Notes under the pieces: model-generated | Told to the model about the DNA's origin: nothing | What the model saw: the letters and a program-made list of their open reading frames with translations, nothing else | The model's database searches: none | Made by a program: the position numbers and the translations under genes | Assembly (NCBI RefSeq): GCF_000002075.1 | Contig: NW_004797609.1 | Coordinates: 224,824 to 288,823 of the forward strand | Direction of reading: 5' to 3' | Length of the DNA stretch: 64,000 bases | Source: Aplysia californica | Lineage: Eukaryota > Mollusca > Gastropoda > Aplysiida > Aplysiidae | Part shown: in pieces, positions 20,349-33,663 of the stretch | Numbering within the stretch: position 1 is the stretch's first letter | Layout of the letters: each line of letters begins with the position of its first letter

Positions 20349-20580
20349 TGGGTGGTTGGCGGGTGCTCTGATATGGTTTGCTCCTTCTTTCCTATCAAAC
20401 ATCTGTCATCCTATCAAGTTGCGCACGTTAAAGATCCCTGGGTGGTCCAAAATCGATAAGAGTAGGCTTAGCCCGCAACCCGTGCAAAATTCAAAATTTC
20501 TTACCAGTTGAAAATATTTGATGTGTCCCGCACACTCATATGACCTTATGCAGTTGCAGACGCCGTAAAACAGTTAATGG
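20349..20580 (+). mobile_element. Chimeric SINE-like element: A head, C body, shared tail
   Basis: The family A 5' end (GTGGGTGGTTGGCGGGTG to AACATCTGTCATCC) runs directly into body C (GCGCACGTTAAAGATCCC). It ends with tail ACTCATATGACC...CGCCGTAAAAC. Confidence 0.72.
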
Positions 20581-21508
20581 GTACCCAAAAAAAAAAGAAG
20601 AAGAAAAATGGACTCTAAAAAAAGCAACTGTAATCGTGGATTAATTCCAATATAGTCTGACGTTGCAGTACATTATTTGCTAGTGTTAGATGTGGACTAC
20701 TGCCTCATTTGAGGGTTAGGCCTACACTGTGCAGTTGCCGAGGGTTGATTGCTATTTACAGATGCGGGTACCTTATACATATTAGTGGGGTACCTTAATT
20801 AATACATTTTTTTCCTAGCTACCTTTAATGACATGTATTAGGCTGCTATATTGCAGGAAGTAAGTTTGAAAACCCTGTTACCCTGTGCCTTCTCAGAGAG
20901 ATTGAACAGAACCCCCCCCCCCAATCCCCCCTCCCACCCATCTCTTCAACTGATTTGTTAACCAGAAAAATCCATAAACGTTTGTTAAGGACATGTTACC
21001 GTGAGCGATTTGCCTGCGATTCCTCCAGTTTGTCACTGATATGCACGAATATTTAAGTATGTTGTCAAAATATTTTTGTCATTTGCCAACAGAATTTTTG
21101 TCAAAACAACTTTGCAGTTCTTTTCATGAGTGCCTGCCATGAGATTGTGTGGTCTTGATGTTCAAAAACCACTCACCTCAGAGTTCTGAAATTATTTTTT
21201 TTTCACTTTGTGACTCAAGACAGCAGTCACCTAGCTGAAATAAATGTCAGCGTGGGTGTCAATTTCAAATTCTATTTCAGTCCTTCATTCCTCATATATA
21301 TATATATATATGTCCAATCAAATTATTGACCCTGGTAGATATTATGAACATTGGATGTTGCTGATAGAAGAATGGTAAATGAGTATATTTTCCATGCACA
21401 TGTGAAAGCCATGACAAAGAGAATGATATGGTGTGGTGGTATTGGTTTGGGGTTTTTTTTTCTACTCAATGTGATGATTATTTCAATTCTGCTCTAATGG
21501 GTATAGTT

Positions 21509-21911
21509 TGTGTCATAGTGCAATGGAATCAGACGCTCGTCAATCTTTGGGCATATAGAGTTATTGGTTTATTCATAAAGCAGGGTTCATTTGTCTTGCT
21601 TTTCGGGAAACAACAATCCCCCCATCTATCTTGAATAGAAGTCAAGATAGAGCTATTTGCGATTGAAGGAGGTGGGGGATTGCTTGGTGTGCGAGGTAAA
21701 ATTAGCAAGAAAATGACCTGGCACATTTTGATGACTTCCAAAGCTTGAATGTCCTTGGAAACTTAAAATTTAAGATCTGTTATGTGCAACAGTAAGATCT
21801 TCACAGAGCTATGTTTTCAGGTGGACATCACATAAAACGTATTGAGCCAAAAAGACAAAATTGAAAATTGACCAGTGGACGGAAATGATTTCACCACGGT
21901 GCCTCTCATGT
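21509..21911. mobile_element. TA-flanked MITE (family D, long subtype), decayed
   Basis: Starts TGTGTCATAGTGCAATGGAA, followed by TCAGACGCTCGTCAAT, and ends GATTTCACCACGGTGCCTCTC. This is a decayed inverted repeat typical of the family. Confidence 0.65.
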
Positions 21912-23469
21912 GTTGGATATTCATCTCTAGATCAAACAAATTCTCTCAGATGTAGAGACACTTTCGTTTTGCAAAATGCATAGAACTGCACTGGGATTAA
22001 ACTAAAGGGTTTTGCTTTGATTTAGTTTGAATCTGCCTTCAAATTCACCTACATTTCTGTCGGTTTAGAGGTGAGTTGTTTTTTTCTTTCTTTTCAATGT
22101 GAAATATTTTTAAAATCCAAAGAATTATGTGACTGTATTCATGGTTACATGATAAAGAATGTTTGATATTCATGCTGAATGGTTTTTACGTGTCATCATG
22201 TGTGTGTGTGTTGTTTTAAATGAAAAACAGAAAAAAAAGAAGAAAATATTTCTCAAAGCCAATGTGATAGAATAAATGATAGTTTGAATAATATATCCCG
22301 TTTCATTACTTTTGGAAGATAGGTGGAAAGTATTCTTATTTGCTTGTTTGAGTGAAGAAAGGCACTTGACACATGAAGGGTCATTTAGTGCTTTGAAAAA
22401 TAGACAGAAATGGGGGGGGGGGGGGAAGAATTAGGACTTACCAATGGCACCCTCAACCACCCATAAGCTATATTGATTCATGAAAAGTGTGAAAGTTATT
22501 TATACATCATTGGTACTTTCTCAGTTATCTGAATGTCGATTTTTTTCTCCGTGAAACTGACCAATGAGCAAAGCTCTCTACTACCAAACAATTCCAACTT
22601 GACAAGATTCATTTTTCACTTTTTTAACATAAGTGATACTTAATCACCAATTTTAGTTTGTCAAAAGATGAGCGTCTTTCACAACTTGTTGTTAATGTTA
22701 AGTGAAGCATGAAACTTTTTGAATTGCAATGTTTTGGATCCCTTCTCTCTATCTCTATCAAAAGCAGTGCTGTCACCTTTCCAAAGAATGTAAATGTAAC
22801 TGGTAGCTGTAACAAAGGATGATGGGGGAGTGACAGTGAATTGTGAATGTATTGATGTGTGAAGTGTTCTTTTTCTTGATGTCATTTGTCCGACTTGGTC
22901 TTGTTTCAAACTTTGCCAAGCAACCTCAGTAGCTGGACGGAGAGACTGATGTAGCAAGAGAGTGCTAGTGGGGTCTTGGTTAGATGAGACCTTGCTTTCT
23001 TTAACTTTCTCGTTTATAAATAATCATTTAAAAAATAAATTGAATTTGTATAGCACTCTGTCCCTTACGAGTATAAGCTCTGCTGAAATTTGACGGTAAA
23101 AATGCTGTGGTGAGATTTGGTTGTACTGAAGTTAAGAACTTTACTCGCTTTGAAAATGAACAACAAAGCCTTTTTTGGTGCTGTCTTTATGGAGACTGCA
23201 AAGTAAGAGTTTTCCGAGCAGCAAAGGTGGAGGGTATAAAGCCTTGACTAGCCCATGCATCTTCTTCTTCTGTGTAGAAAGTGTTCGGCTATGATTTTCT
23301 TCCAGTTTTTGTCGAGCTGCTACATAATTTAATTTGTTCTATTAATTTAACTCATGAAAAGGAAAACAGAGCTGTTAACTTATTTCCTGTATCAGATGGA
23401 TAATTTGGAAGAACAGAGCTCATGTTCTGTGCAGATGTTGCTGGTGTCTCCTGTCCTGAATCTCGGTCA

Positions 23470-23582
23470 ATGAAGGGGATGATTTCTTTTCAGTGAAGGG
23501 GATGATTTCCTGTCAGTGAAGGGGATGATTTCCTCTCAGTGAAGGGGATGATTTCTTTTCAGTGAAGGGGATGATTTCCTGC
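23470..23582 (+). repeat. 23-bp tandem repeat, five copies
   Basis: Unit CAGTGAAGGGGATGATTTCC plus three bases. Confidence 0.88.
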
Positions 23583-23899
23583 AACAAGTCAATGGCTGCT
23601 TACAAGTTTTAAAAGTTTTCAGTGTAGGTAGGCATTAACATATTAATGCAACAATGGTCAATTAGCTCAGGGAAATAGCAAGATAATTATATATTATAAT
23701 ATAAAGATAAAGAGGGAAAGAAAGTAGGAGGACATAATTAGAGTGACCCCCTCAAATGACCCACAAAGTTTAACTGTCAATATAGTCTTGTAACCCTTCC
23801 AACAGAAAGATCACATATTATAACATAGCACACATTCTTCCTTGACCCGTTTTAGTTTCCAGATTTCCCATCTTTGTGTCACTTGGGTGTTCAAATAAT

Positions 23900-24078
23900 C
23901 TATCCCCTCAGTTTTATGAAAAAAAAATTCTGAAAGTGTGCAAACTGAGCCCGGAAATATGAAATTATGCAATTCTGTTAATTTTAACAAAGAATGATAA
24001 AGGAAAGTTATAAGAAATTATGCACAAAATGATCAAATTTTGCTAAATTATGCGGGGTGCATAAATCCCGGGAGACAG
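23900..24078 (+). mobile_element. MITE family with 6-bp target duplication, copy 3
   Basis: A 179-bp copy outside the gene. Ends CTATCCCCTC...GGAGACAG, with flank AATAAT on both sides (23894-23899, 24079-24084). Confidence 0.83.
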
Positions 24079-24254
24079 AATAATATGCTGTCGTCATTCT
24101 CTCAGTTTCGAATGCCAAACCTTGTTGAGCCTCTCTCTTGCCCGTTGGTCATCTCTGTCCAGAGACAATGAAGGGAGCTTCAGCGACTGATCCTACCTTG
24201 TGATAGAAGAAAGCCGAGCGTGAAGCAGTGTTTATGTGATGTGAATAATGCGGC

Positions 24255-24585
24255 AGCGCGTCAAAGGCATGACACATGCTGTGTGTGTATGATACTACTG
24301 GAGCTACGTGTTGAACACATAATGTGTTGTGTATGATACTACTGCAGCAGTGTGTAGAACTCTCATGACGTGCTGTGTGTGTATGATACTACTGTAGCAG
24401 CGTGTTGGAACACATGACGTGCTGTGTGTGTATGATACTACTGTAGCAGCGTATTGGAACACATGACGTGCTGTGTGTGTATGATACTACTGCAGCAGTG
24501 TGTAGAACTCTCATGACGTGCTGTGTGTGTATGATACTACTGCAGCAGCGTGCTGGAACACATGACGTGCTATCATGTACGATAC
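24255..24585 (+). repeat. Minisatellite of about 49 bp, seven copies in two variants
   Basis: Core GACGTGCTGTGTGTGTATGA then TACTACTGYAGCAG. The variants end CGTGTTGGAACACAT or TGTGTAGAACTCTCAT, and the variants are interspersed. Confidence 0.85.
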
Positions 24586-24999
24586 TCATGAAGCCTGGGC
24601 GTAAAAAATCATGCGTTCTGTTTCGCACCATTTGGCTTTTGTATAAAAGTGTTTTGTATTAAGGTGCTTTCCTCGTATTTATATTACTACACCAGGTGTG
24701 TGCTTCAAATATGAATGTGGCTTTGTAAAAAAAATTTGTTGGTTTTTTTGTGGTTTTTTTGTTTTTTCATTGTGTAAAATTTGAGCTGGACTGAGTTTTG
24801 CGTGGATTGTGTCATTGAGGGTGTTTGACTTTTACAACAGACAAGTACTTTTTTTTTTTACACTAACCCACTTGTCACCACAGACATTGTTATTTTTACA
24901 GACAGCCTTTTAACGCTAGAGACACTTGAGAGCGGGACTGGTGTGAACTAAGATATATCACGCTTTATTTGGAGTCTACATAATTTGAAGTAGGCATCG

Positions 25000-25610
25000 T
25001 ATCAGAGTAGTCCTACAATGGATTCCTACTCATACTGGAATGCCGGGAAATGAAAGAGCTGATGCTGTGGCAAAGAAAGGAGCTAGCCTACCTCAGCCTG
25101 ATATTCCCACTGATTACACCACCTTCTGCCAAATGATCAAGTCAAACCTCAAGGAAGACTGGATGAACGATTGGGCCACAGGTACGACAGGAAGGTTGAT
25201 GTATGGCCACATGAATAAACCACTGGTCAAAGATCCAATCAATGAGTTGAGGAGGGGAGATCAATCCATAATCTTCCAACTTAGAACCCAACATGTGCCC
25301 CTCAATCAACATCTCAACCGAATTGGAGTAAAGCAGTCTGCTGCCCGCCCACTATGTGGCTACCCCTCAGAGACAGCGGAACATCATCTGTTCTTATGTA
25401 GAAAACTAACCGATTTGAGGGGACATTTTCTTCCCAAGCTACCCCTCACATCTAACTGCCTCTACTCCTCAAGACAACAATTAGAACAGACATGCAGCTA
25501 TTACAGAATGGCATCATGCAGAATAATTGACGCTCAGATGCTACTGGATCGCCAACAACAACAACAACTGACTACTACTTTGTATGTGTGTACTTTTGTG
25601 CCTGGCATAG
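25000..25610 (+). mobile_element. LINE (non-LTR retrotransposon) 3' end with RNase H
   Basis: One open frame from about 25000 to 25610 reads VVLQWIPTHTGMPGNERAD and AVAKKGA. This is the His/Asp end of a RNase H domain. About 100 residues later comes a Cys/His cluster, LCGYPSETAEHHLFLC. A C-terminal RNase H followed by such a cluster is typical of I/Jockey-like LINEs. The reverse transcriptase is absent, so the copy is 5'-truncated. The frame from ATG at 25040 is 211 codons and runs into the adjacent MITE. A (CAA)n stretch lies near the end. Confidence 0.8.
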
Positions 25611-25623
25611 GTATATATATATA

Positions 25624-26027
25624 TGTGGCACAACACGGTGGAATCAGGCTCTCGTCAATTTTTGGGCATAGTTGATGGTATCATTTTAAGGCCTGTCCAT
25701 TTTCCTTGTTTTTGGGTGAAAATAATATCCATCTATGTTGAATAGAAGTCGAGATATTTGCGAAGGAGCTGGGGGTCAACTGTTTTCAGGGGTAAATTAG
25801 TTTTTTCCTTAGCTTAAGAGTCCGTGGTAAAGAAAAATTAACATTTTTGGTATCTTTAATCAAGGTTTTTCTACAAAATCCATGCAGAAATGAGTTCTTT
25901 TATAGGCATGAAAGGTGTTGAGCCAAAAAGCAAAAAATTGAAAAAAATGCACAAATCTGTGGAAAAAGGCAAGTTTCTTCACTTTCATTATTTTGACGAG
26001 CGCCTGATTTCACCACGCTGCCTAACA
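25624..26027. mobile_element. TA-flanked MITE (family D, long subtype)
   Basis: Starts TGTGGCACAACACGGTGGAA and ends GATTTCACCACGCTGCCTAAC. It lies in an AT-rich site directly after the LINE fragment at about 25000-25610. Confidence 0.7.
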
Positions 26028-27445
26028 TATGCAGGTTTTCATGTCTGTGAGAAAGAAATGTCCTGCAACAGTTCTGCTGTTTGTTCATATGGAGGAAGTA
26101 TTTGAGCGAAAGCCAGTCGGGGGAAGGGTCTGAGTTACTGTTGCTCTAGATTTGTGTCTGCGGCAGATTTGATAACGAGCAATCTCTACCTCACCAGAGA
26201 CCTTCTGGATGATTCCATAAATGTCTTGCTTGGTCTCTCGTCATCTCATCCTGCTTATTTATTGTTCATCAACTTGAAATCACGCTGCAAAATGTATCGA
26301 TGCTATTTCTCCTTTGATATTTTGTCTAGGTGGGATTGGGTTGGGTTGTTGGGGGGTTTTTTTCACTTCACTTCACATACTAGGACTGGCCTGCACTGTT
26401 GTTTGTGAACCTCTCGGCATGACGTCGCAGAAAATTGTAAAACTCTTCTAATGAACGCTCCACCAATTCTAAGTTCAGATCTGAGGATAAAATTATGACG
26501 AATGCCATAGATAGTGAAGTAGATATTTTTCAGTATTTGTACATTACATCAGAGAAAACCATAAATATTGTGACTTTCGCGTGTTTGTAGTGTTTGGTTC
26601 AAATGATAGCCTCTTAAGGATGGACTTACTCGTTTGAACTGTAGTGTAAAAAGCTCATATCATCAGCTAAGAGCCAAACTCAGACATGGTTTTACCTTCT
26701 TTTTTCCCCCCAATAAAGTGAAAAATGTGTTAAGTGTGTCTGCCAGTTTTTCAAATACAACATGCAGCGATATTTTTCTTCTCACATTTATGGAAAAATT
26801 ATTTTTAGTCATCTAGATCTATTTAACAAAATTGAACATCATGTTTTGTTCCTCATGAGTTTGGCTCTTTGCCATTATGATATATAGTTCTTGTTGTAGA
26901 AATTATGACAATTGAACACCGTCTTTTGCCCGATTACTACGTATTGAGTACAGTACATGTGTTCTCTTTTGGGGAATCCAGATTTATTTTGTTCTTTGAG
27001 TAACCAAAAGGTGCTGAGAGCAACAGTGGATGACGGGTGCTCTGAACTCTGATCCATTTAAAAATACCTGTGCAGTTTTGGTTTGAATGTCTTAATTAAA
27101 TATATTATTATTATGATTATGATTATGATTATTATTATAATTATGAGCATCAACAAGTATGAACCTCATTATTATTTTTGTTTTTCTTCCCTCTCTCTTT
27201 CCCTTTTCCCTTTTCCGTCTCGCTGCTGGCCAGCATCTGTTTGATTTGTGTGGGAGGCGAAGTGGACGCTTGTCCAGCAATGTACATAGTTGACCTGACA
27301 GTACAACTTCAGTACGGTTGTTCTATTTCAATCATGCTTTAAGTTAATTAAACCTATTGTTGACTATTAGATGTTCTTTAAAGTTTTTGACCTAGATGTT
27401 TTTTAATTATTTGTCTGAATGTATGTTTAGTGTCTTGGTATTCCC

Positions 27446-27454
27446 ACACACACA

Positions 27455-27501
<47 letters not shown>

Positions 27502-27658
27502 TCACACACTCACTCACACACGCACACACACACACACACACACTCTCACACACACACGCACACACACTCACTTACACACACACTCACACACACTTACTCA
27601 TACACACACACGCTTAAACACACTCACACACACTTATACTCTCACACGCACACGTACA
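27446..27658 (+). repeat. CA-rich microsatellite
   Basis: (CA)n with CTCA interruptions over about 210 bases. Shorter simple repeats lie at 1773-1808 (GT), 2766-2817 (GTAT), 10371-10425 (CA), 11882-11914 (GT), 12606-12645 (ATT), 18258-18328 (GT), 21295-21313 (AT) and 27106-27142 (ATT/GATT). Confidence 0.92.
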
Positions 27659-28351
27659 TTTAATTATATATTCCTGGATTTGAGTGGTGATATCCATGTC
27701 ATAGAAAAATGCACACTCATGTCAAAATATAAATTTGACCGAAATTCGGATATATGCAAATTTGTTCCGTGTCTGTGCATGCGCTAGTTAAGTATATGAG
27801 TGATATTCTATATCTGTAACTACGATATGATACCATGCACAACTGAGGCTTTAGGGTCACATTTGGTCGTCTTAAGGGAAGAAATATTTATATCCAAAAG
27901 AAATGTGGAAGGGATTTGTTCTCTTCCTCATTCCAAATCCTTATTTAAAAAACAAGAAGTGAGCTCCCTTGAAGTGCTGTCGTAATGTATGCAAAAATGT
28001 CCAAATATTGTTAAGATAAGATAAGATAATACTTTATTATCGCAGAGGGAACATTTTTTTGTTAAATTATAAAGTAGAAAATTACTTCTTTAAATCTGTA
28101 TATATTTCATTGGATGAGCTTGCAATAACTTTATAGTGGCAGTTCGTTAGTAGAGATTAGAAACTAGACTCATCATATTCTGCCTTTCTGACTGAAAGCG
28201 TCATTGTCTAAGTTCATATTGCAGTCTGACACAAAATGTTAGTTTTTTTACTAGTAATTTTCTCAGCTGCAACAATTCACTTCCATTAGTGCGAGAAATA
28301 CTGAAGACCTACTGTTTCTTTTGTGGCAGAGATTTGGCCGAAAAGAAAAGA

Positions 28352-28408
28352 CTGGCGCTCATATGACCTTATACAGTTGCAAGCACCGTAAAACCTCTAC
28401 TAAAACTA
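28352..28408 (+). mobile_element. Stand-alone SINE tail
   Basis: TGGCGCTCATATGACC, GCAAGCACCGTAAAACC and CTCTACTAAAACTAAC, with one stem change (GGCGCTC/AAGCACC). A further fragment (GCGAGCGCCGTAAAACCC) is at 28683-28710. Confidence 0.7.
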
Positions 28409-30174
28409 ACAAGGAAAGAAAAAATGTAATACATGAAGAGAAGGGAACATGGCATGCTTTCTTAAAGTGTACGTCTTGGGTTATTCTCTTTGTCTTTGAA
28501 AGATGTTCTACTTTGGATACTCGTCAAATTAATGGAAGATTTCACAAGTATGTCATCTATGTTTTACTCTAGTTTTCTTTCTCTCTTCTGCCGAAATGTG
28601 AAGGGTACATTACTTGTGGTACAAACAAGTCCCAATGAAATATCAGTGCACAAACATCGGACCTTCGCTGATCTTATTCTGCTGCGAGCGCCGTAAAACC
28701 CTCTACTATAAACAAAAAAATTTTTTATTCTGGACAAATTTATGAGGCATCGGAGGAAGTGAAGGTTCTGCAGGTTAGAACAGTCCCAGCTGGTTGGAGT
28801 AGCATAATGGACTTGGTCTACCTTGCTTTCTGTTTACTTCTCGTCTCATTTGAGATTCCTAATATTTTTCCAAAGAACCCTGCCTCTGAAATGAATTCTA
28901 TATGAAATTTTCACAATTCAAGCTGATAAACTGAATTTCGGACAAGATTCTTGAGAAAAGGTCAGTGAATACGTACTTGAACATCCAGGAGCTCAGAATA
29001 GCCCATATATTGTTGTTTAGATAGAAGTAGAAGGTTTGTGCACATGGAGGGCGTGTCCTCCTCTGGTTTTGCTGTTCTTTGCTGTGTCTTTCACATCCCT
29101 TTACATGGCAAGTAAAATGGCATCTTGTGTCTCAAGTGTTGGCCACGCTTCTCCCCCCCCCTCCCCAACCTCCCATTTCAAACACCCCCCCCCCCCCCCC
29201 CCCCCCCCCCACCAAAGACTTTGATATGTCATGATATATTTAGACGGGCTTCTATGGTCTGTTGTGGACGACTAAAGACAACCAAGCTATGGTGGCCTTA
29301 TGGATGCTGAACTCTCTAGAACTTGAACTTGATTACAGTGTTAAAAATTTAAGACATCTTGAAATGGTACGTGGAAATGTGTCGAACTAAAAATAACTTC
29401 GTTCGTATTTTTAGAAAGATTTGTCATGGATCTGTTTCCAGACACCCAGTTCTAATCTGACAGAGAACACTGAATTTGGTCCTTTGACTCTTTGAATCCT
29501 TAGTTTTTTTCCACGGTTTCCCTGGAGTTTTTTTCTACAGTCTCCAAAACCCGGTGCACATTGTCTCATTATAACCCCAAAAGCTTGACTCCAACTTCTA
29601 AATTGCGGAAACAAAGACTTAGCCATTACTAAAAAAAAAAAAAAATTGAGTCGGGAATAGTTCAGAAAAACAAGCGAAAACTAGCACTAAATGAAATGAA
29701 ACAATTGTCGCTAGTATCCAAAGCTCGCAGCGTCCGATGGGGGAACAGGGTTATTACTGCCAGACCCTCCCAGTGTACGATAAGGTTTAAAGAGTTAGGT
29801 TAACTGTTTTCAGATATCATAATACATGTAATTTAATGTGACAAATATGGCTCATACAGTAAGAGGGTTAATAATATAGAGGAGCTGTTTTTAGTTCTAC
29901 TCATACACACATATATCGCAATATGTGCTACTGTAGTAGTGGTGGTACACTGAGCATGTATGTTTGCGTGTGTGTTGTGTGTCTCATTCGTAAATAATCT
30001 TGACACTCAATGCCATGTATGCATATATATGCACGTGATGAGGTAAGAGTTAATTTCAGTCTCCGATTTTTTAAATAAGTGAAAAGTGTTTGTTGAGCAT
30101 GATATCACAGCGATCCAAAAGTGGTCCCGGCACTGAGAATGGAGACCTGGGTGCGTATAGTGGGTCAAGTAAAT

Positions 30175-30425
30175 TATGAATAGGTCGCTTTTAAGCTCAA
30201 GGGGGCTATCCCGAAAAGTGCGGTTTTTGAGAAAATCTAAGGTAAAGTTTTTGCCCCTTGTTCAGTTTCTTTAAAATACAAAGAGAGTTTTCTTTATAAC
30301 CAAACAAATATACACACCAATGTAACCAAACTTCTCCTCTATAGGAAGGGCACCGCTCAATTTTGGTGTAGGTCAAGATTTCTGGAAACCCCCAAAATCT
30401 GGGTTAGCCCACGTGTCCTTAAAAT
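30175..30425 (+). repeat. Dispersed repeat family E, fullest copy
   Basis: Runs from AATAGGTCGCTTTTAAGC to GGGTTAGCCCACGTGTCC and contains both the left part seen at 14305 and the right part seen at 4795. Class unknown. Confidence 0.62.
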
Positions 30426-32006
30426 CAGCCAATAGAGGTATGTACTCGATCGAATCAGCTCATTTTTATTGAAAGGAATATCGTAGGAGATTAATGGAGA
30501 GCAAACTTGATAAAAACCGCATTTCCCATTCAGAACTGTTGTCTATCTCATGTCGTATGCTGTGAAGCAGCCATTGTGATGGGTCTTATATATGCAGGTA
30601 CTATCATTATATAGCACTGTCTTTGATGGCACCCCTTCTTCACGCCCTCCCCCCCCCCCCCCCCCCCACCACCTTCCCCCTCAACATTCCAATGCCTGTT
30701 TATGGGAACAGACAAATCAGTTTTATAACGGAGGGTCCTCCGATTACTGTACGTGTATATTATATTGCATACTGCTCTATGTCGCATGCGTGTGTATGGA
30801 TTTTGTATTTATGGTTTCCTGTGGTTTGGCACATCATAGTCAAGCACATACAGTTACATGCTGTTTTGTTGTCTCTGGATGACTCCGCACACGAAAAAAA
30901 AAACAAGTCCCATGTTTTGATTGGTCCAAAGATTGTAGTCAATGTTCTTGTGTACTATGTCAATACATGCATTCAAATATGCATTATATATAAACATATA
31001 ATATAGAAATTATTACAGTACCATACAGTTAAGTACGTGTGTGTGTGGGTGAGTTTGTTTTGTTTTTTGTTGCTGTTTTTATTTTTTTTTCGTGGTCACC
31101 AGTGAGATTTTTTGTGAGTCTGTTACAGAGAATTTGTGTGTAGAAGAAGCTTGTTAACCAATTCTCTTAACATGTTTTCTTAATTTTTTGAGAGGGTGGG
31201 GGGTTCAGAGGATGTGTGTGGGTGGATGAAATGAATGTGTAGTTAAGAGTGCATGCATGATCTTTCACTTTCAGGTGTGTGGACATTGCTTCTCTGCCAA
31301 TCACAGGCTGAGTGCTATTTTGCTCTAACTCCAACTTGTGGAAGTTTTTGTCGCAGTTGTGAAAGCTTTGGAAAAAATCTTCCCTCTGAGTTTGAGGCCG
31401 AACTTATCATGGTTATTGCTTATGGTCCCTTGAGTTTCAGTTTAATTTAGTAAGAACTCCCGTTTTTGTAACTGGAATTCAATGCTTTCAAAAAATAACT
31501 TACTTAAAAACTGGAATAGTGGAGTTAGTGCAAGGTAGAACTAACTAGGCTCACAAAGTTCCTACTCTAGATCTAGTATGCGGTAATAGTAATAGCTTAA
31601 TTTATTGTGTTCAGCGACTCGGGTCTTTGAGTTTGAATGAACGAGAATCGTTGTTTTATCAAGGCAAATAATTGTACGTAATTTTAGAGACGAGTCGATT
31701 CTGTTATAATAAGAATTGAAGCCTACTTGTACTTGTACTACTACACGTGGGCTTACAATACATGATGAACTCAGGGGAGAGATGAGGCAGCGAGCGTCCT
31801 TACAACACAAAACCCGTTGTAGTCTATTGATTCAACACCTTCTCAGCTGACATATATTAATTTATGTATGTGGTGCGTTGAAAAATGTAGATGCCTTGTC
31901 TTCTTGTACACAAAGAAATTAATTTTTCTCTATAACTATAATTATAAGTACTAGTAATTACAAGAGAAATAAATGTTATTTCTACAGAACCCATATGATG
32001 ATAATA

Positions 32007-32447
32007 TGTGAGGCATCGTGGTGGACTCAGACTCTCGTCAATTTTTGGGGATGAGGAGTTATTGATATCATCTTAAAGCTTGTTCACTTGGCTTTATTTA
32101 GATGAAAAAAATATCCTTTTATCTTGAATGCAAGTCGAGATATTTGGGGATTAAGAAGGTGGGGGTCACCTGTTTTCAGAGGTAAAATTAGTGAGAAAAT
32201 GGCCGCCAACGATTAGTTATTTCCTTTGCTTAAGAGTCCGTGGTTACTGAAAATTTACGTTTTTTGCGCCTTTAATCAACGTTTTTCAGAAACATCCACA
32301 CAGAAATGCGGGTTCTTTAAAATGGGCAAGAAAGGTGTTGAGCCGAAAAACAAAAATTTGATCAAAATTCACAAACTCGTTGAAAAATGTAAGTTTCTTC
32401 TTTTGGATTATTTTGACGAGAGCCTGATTCCACCGCAATGCCTCACA
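32007..32447. mobile_element. TA-flanked MITE (family D, long subtype)
   Basis: A 441-bp copy, TA on both sides. Starts TGTGAGGCATCGTGGTGGAC and ends CCACCGCAATGCCTCACA. No ORF of note. Located shortly before the assembly gap. Confidence 0.78.
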
Positions 32448-32625
32448 TATGATGTTGTGTTTTCAGCCAGTTGTGTGTCACCAGAGAAAGAGAAATGTAT
32501 AGTTTGTCATATAAACATGGAGCCTAACCTATATGCCTTTTGTGAAAGTGCAATCAAGGACAATGCATCATCATAAAGTAAAGGAATGAAAGGTCTGCTT
32601 GTCATTTGATTGTGCGTATATTTTA

Positions 32626-33330
32626 NNNNNNNNNNNNNNNNNNNNNNNNNNNNNNNNNNNNNNNNNNNNNNNNNNNNNNNNNNNNNNNNNNNNNNNNNNN
32701 NNNNNNNNNNNNNNNNNNNNNNNNNNNNNNNNNNNNNNNNNNNNNNNNNNNNNNNNNNNNNNNNNNNNNNNNNNNNNNNNNNNNNNNNNNNNNNNNNNNN
32801 NNNNNNNNNNNNNNNNNNNNNNNNNNNNNNNNNNNNNNNNNNNNNNNNNNNNNNNNNNNNNNNNNNNNNNNNNNNNNNNNNNNNNNNNNNNNNNNNNNNN
32901 NNNNNNNNNNNNNNNNNNNNNNNNNNNNNNNNNNNNNNNNNNNNNNNNNNNNNNNNNNNNNNNNNNNNNNNNNNNNNNNNNNNNNNNNNNNNNNNNNNNN
33001 NNNNNNNNNNNNNNNNNNNNNNNNNNNNNNNNNNNNNNNNNNNNNNNNNNNNNNNNNNNNNNNNNNNNNNNNNNNNNNNNNNNNNNNNNNNNNNNNNNNN
33101 NNNNNNNNNNNNNNNNNNNNNNNNNNNNNNNNNNNNNNNNNNNNNNNNNNNNNNNNNNNNNNNNNNNNNNNNNNNNNNNNNNNNNNNNNNNNNNNNNNNN
33201 NNNNNNNNNNNNNNNNNNNNNNNNNNNNNNNNNNNNNNNNNNNNNNNNNNNNNNNNNNNNNNNNNNNNNNNNNNNNNNNNNNNNNNNNNNNNNNNNNNNN
33301 NNNNNNNNNNNNNNNNNNNNNNNNNNNNNN
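32626..33330. other. Assembly gap (705 N)
   Basis: A run of N. Open frames spanning it are artefacts. Confidence 0.99.
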
Positions 33331-33395
33331 ATATCTCTTTAGTGAGACTCACGACTTCATCAACAGAATGTTCAGCTGAAGCCAGATTTCTTTGA

Positions 33396-33590
33396 TGGAT
33401 GATTGGCTAGTGCTCTGGTGTGGTTTGCTCCTTCTTTCCCTTCAAACATCTATCGTCCTTATCTCTCCTCTTTTTCTTTCTTTCTTTTTTTTTTTGCCGC
33501 TGTTACTCTTTTGTAACACCTCTAATCTTCGGCCTTTATGTGACCTAATTGTGTTGCAAGTGCCGTAAAACGCTTACTAAAACAAAACAG
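33396..33590 (+). mobile_element. Family A SINE-like element, type b tail
   Basis: GTGCTCTGGTGTGGTTTGC, CAAACATCTATCGTCC and GTAACACCTCTAATC, with a tail on a CGGCCTTTATGTGACC...AAGTGCCG hairpin. Confidence 0.75.
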
Positions 33591-33663
33591 ATGTTTTTCC
33601 CATGTCTACTGCAAAGGCACTTGTAATGCACTTATCTTATTCCTCGTAATTTTAACTATCTTT

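Larger units (their letters stand above)
18818..24900 (+). other. DGK 3' UTR and intergenic stretch, no other gene seen
   Basis: After the DGK stop the sequence includes a (CAACAA)n stretch near 19560, a G-rich tract (20184-20253), the chimeric SINE (20349), a MITE of family D (21509) and one of the 6-bp family (23900). Two minisatellites follow. Open frames here are short and repeat-like. AATAAA at about 19149, 21239 and 22267 are possible poly(A) signals. Confidence 0.5.
26030..32006. other. Intergenic stretch without a recognisable gene
   Basis: Contains a (CA)n run, a stand-alone SINE tail (28352), homopolymer C runs (29186-29210, 30648-30667) and a family E repeat (30175). I found no exon-like block with conserved protein motifs. 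Confidence 0.5.

Noticed and set aside
32507-33395. Open frames of 247-281 codons across 32626-33330
   Set aside because: They span the run of N and have no meaning.
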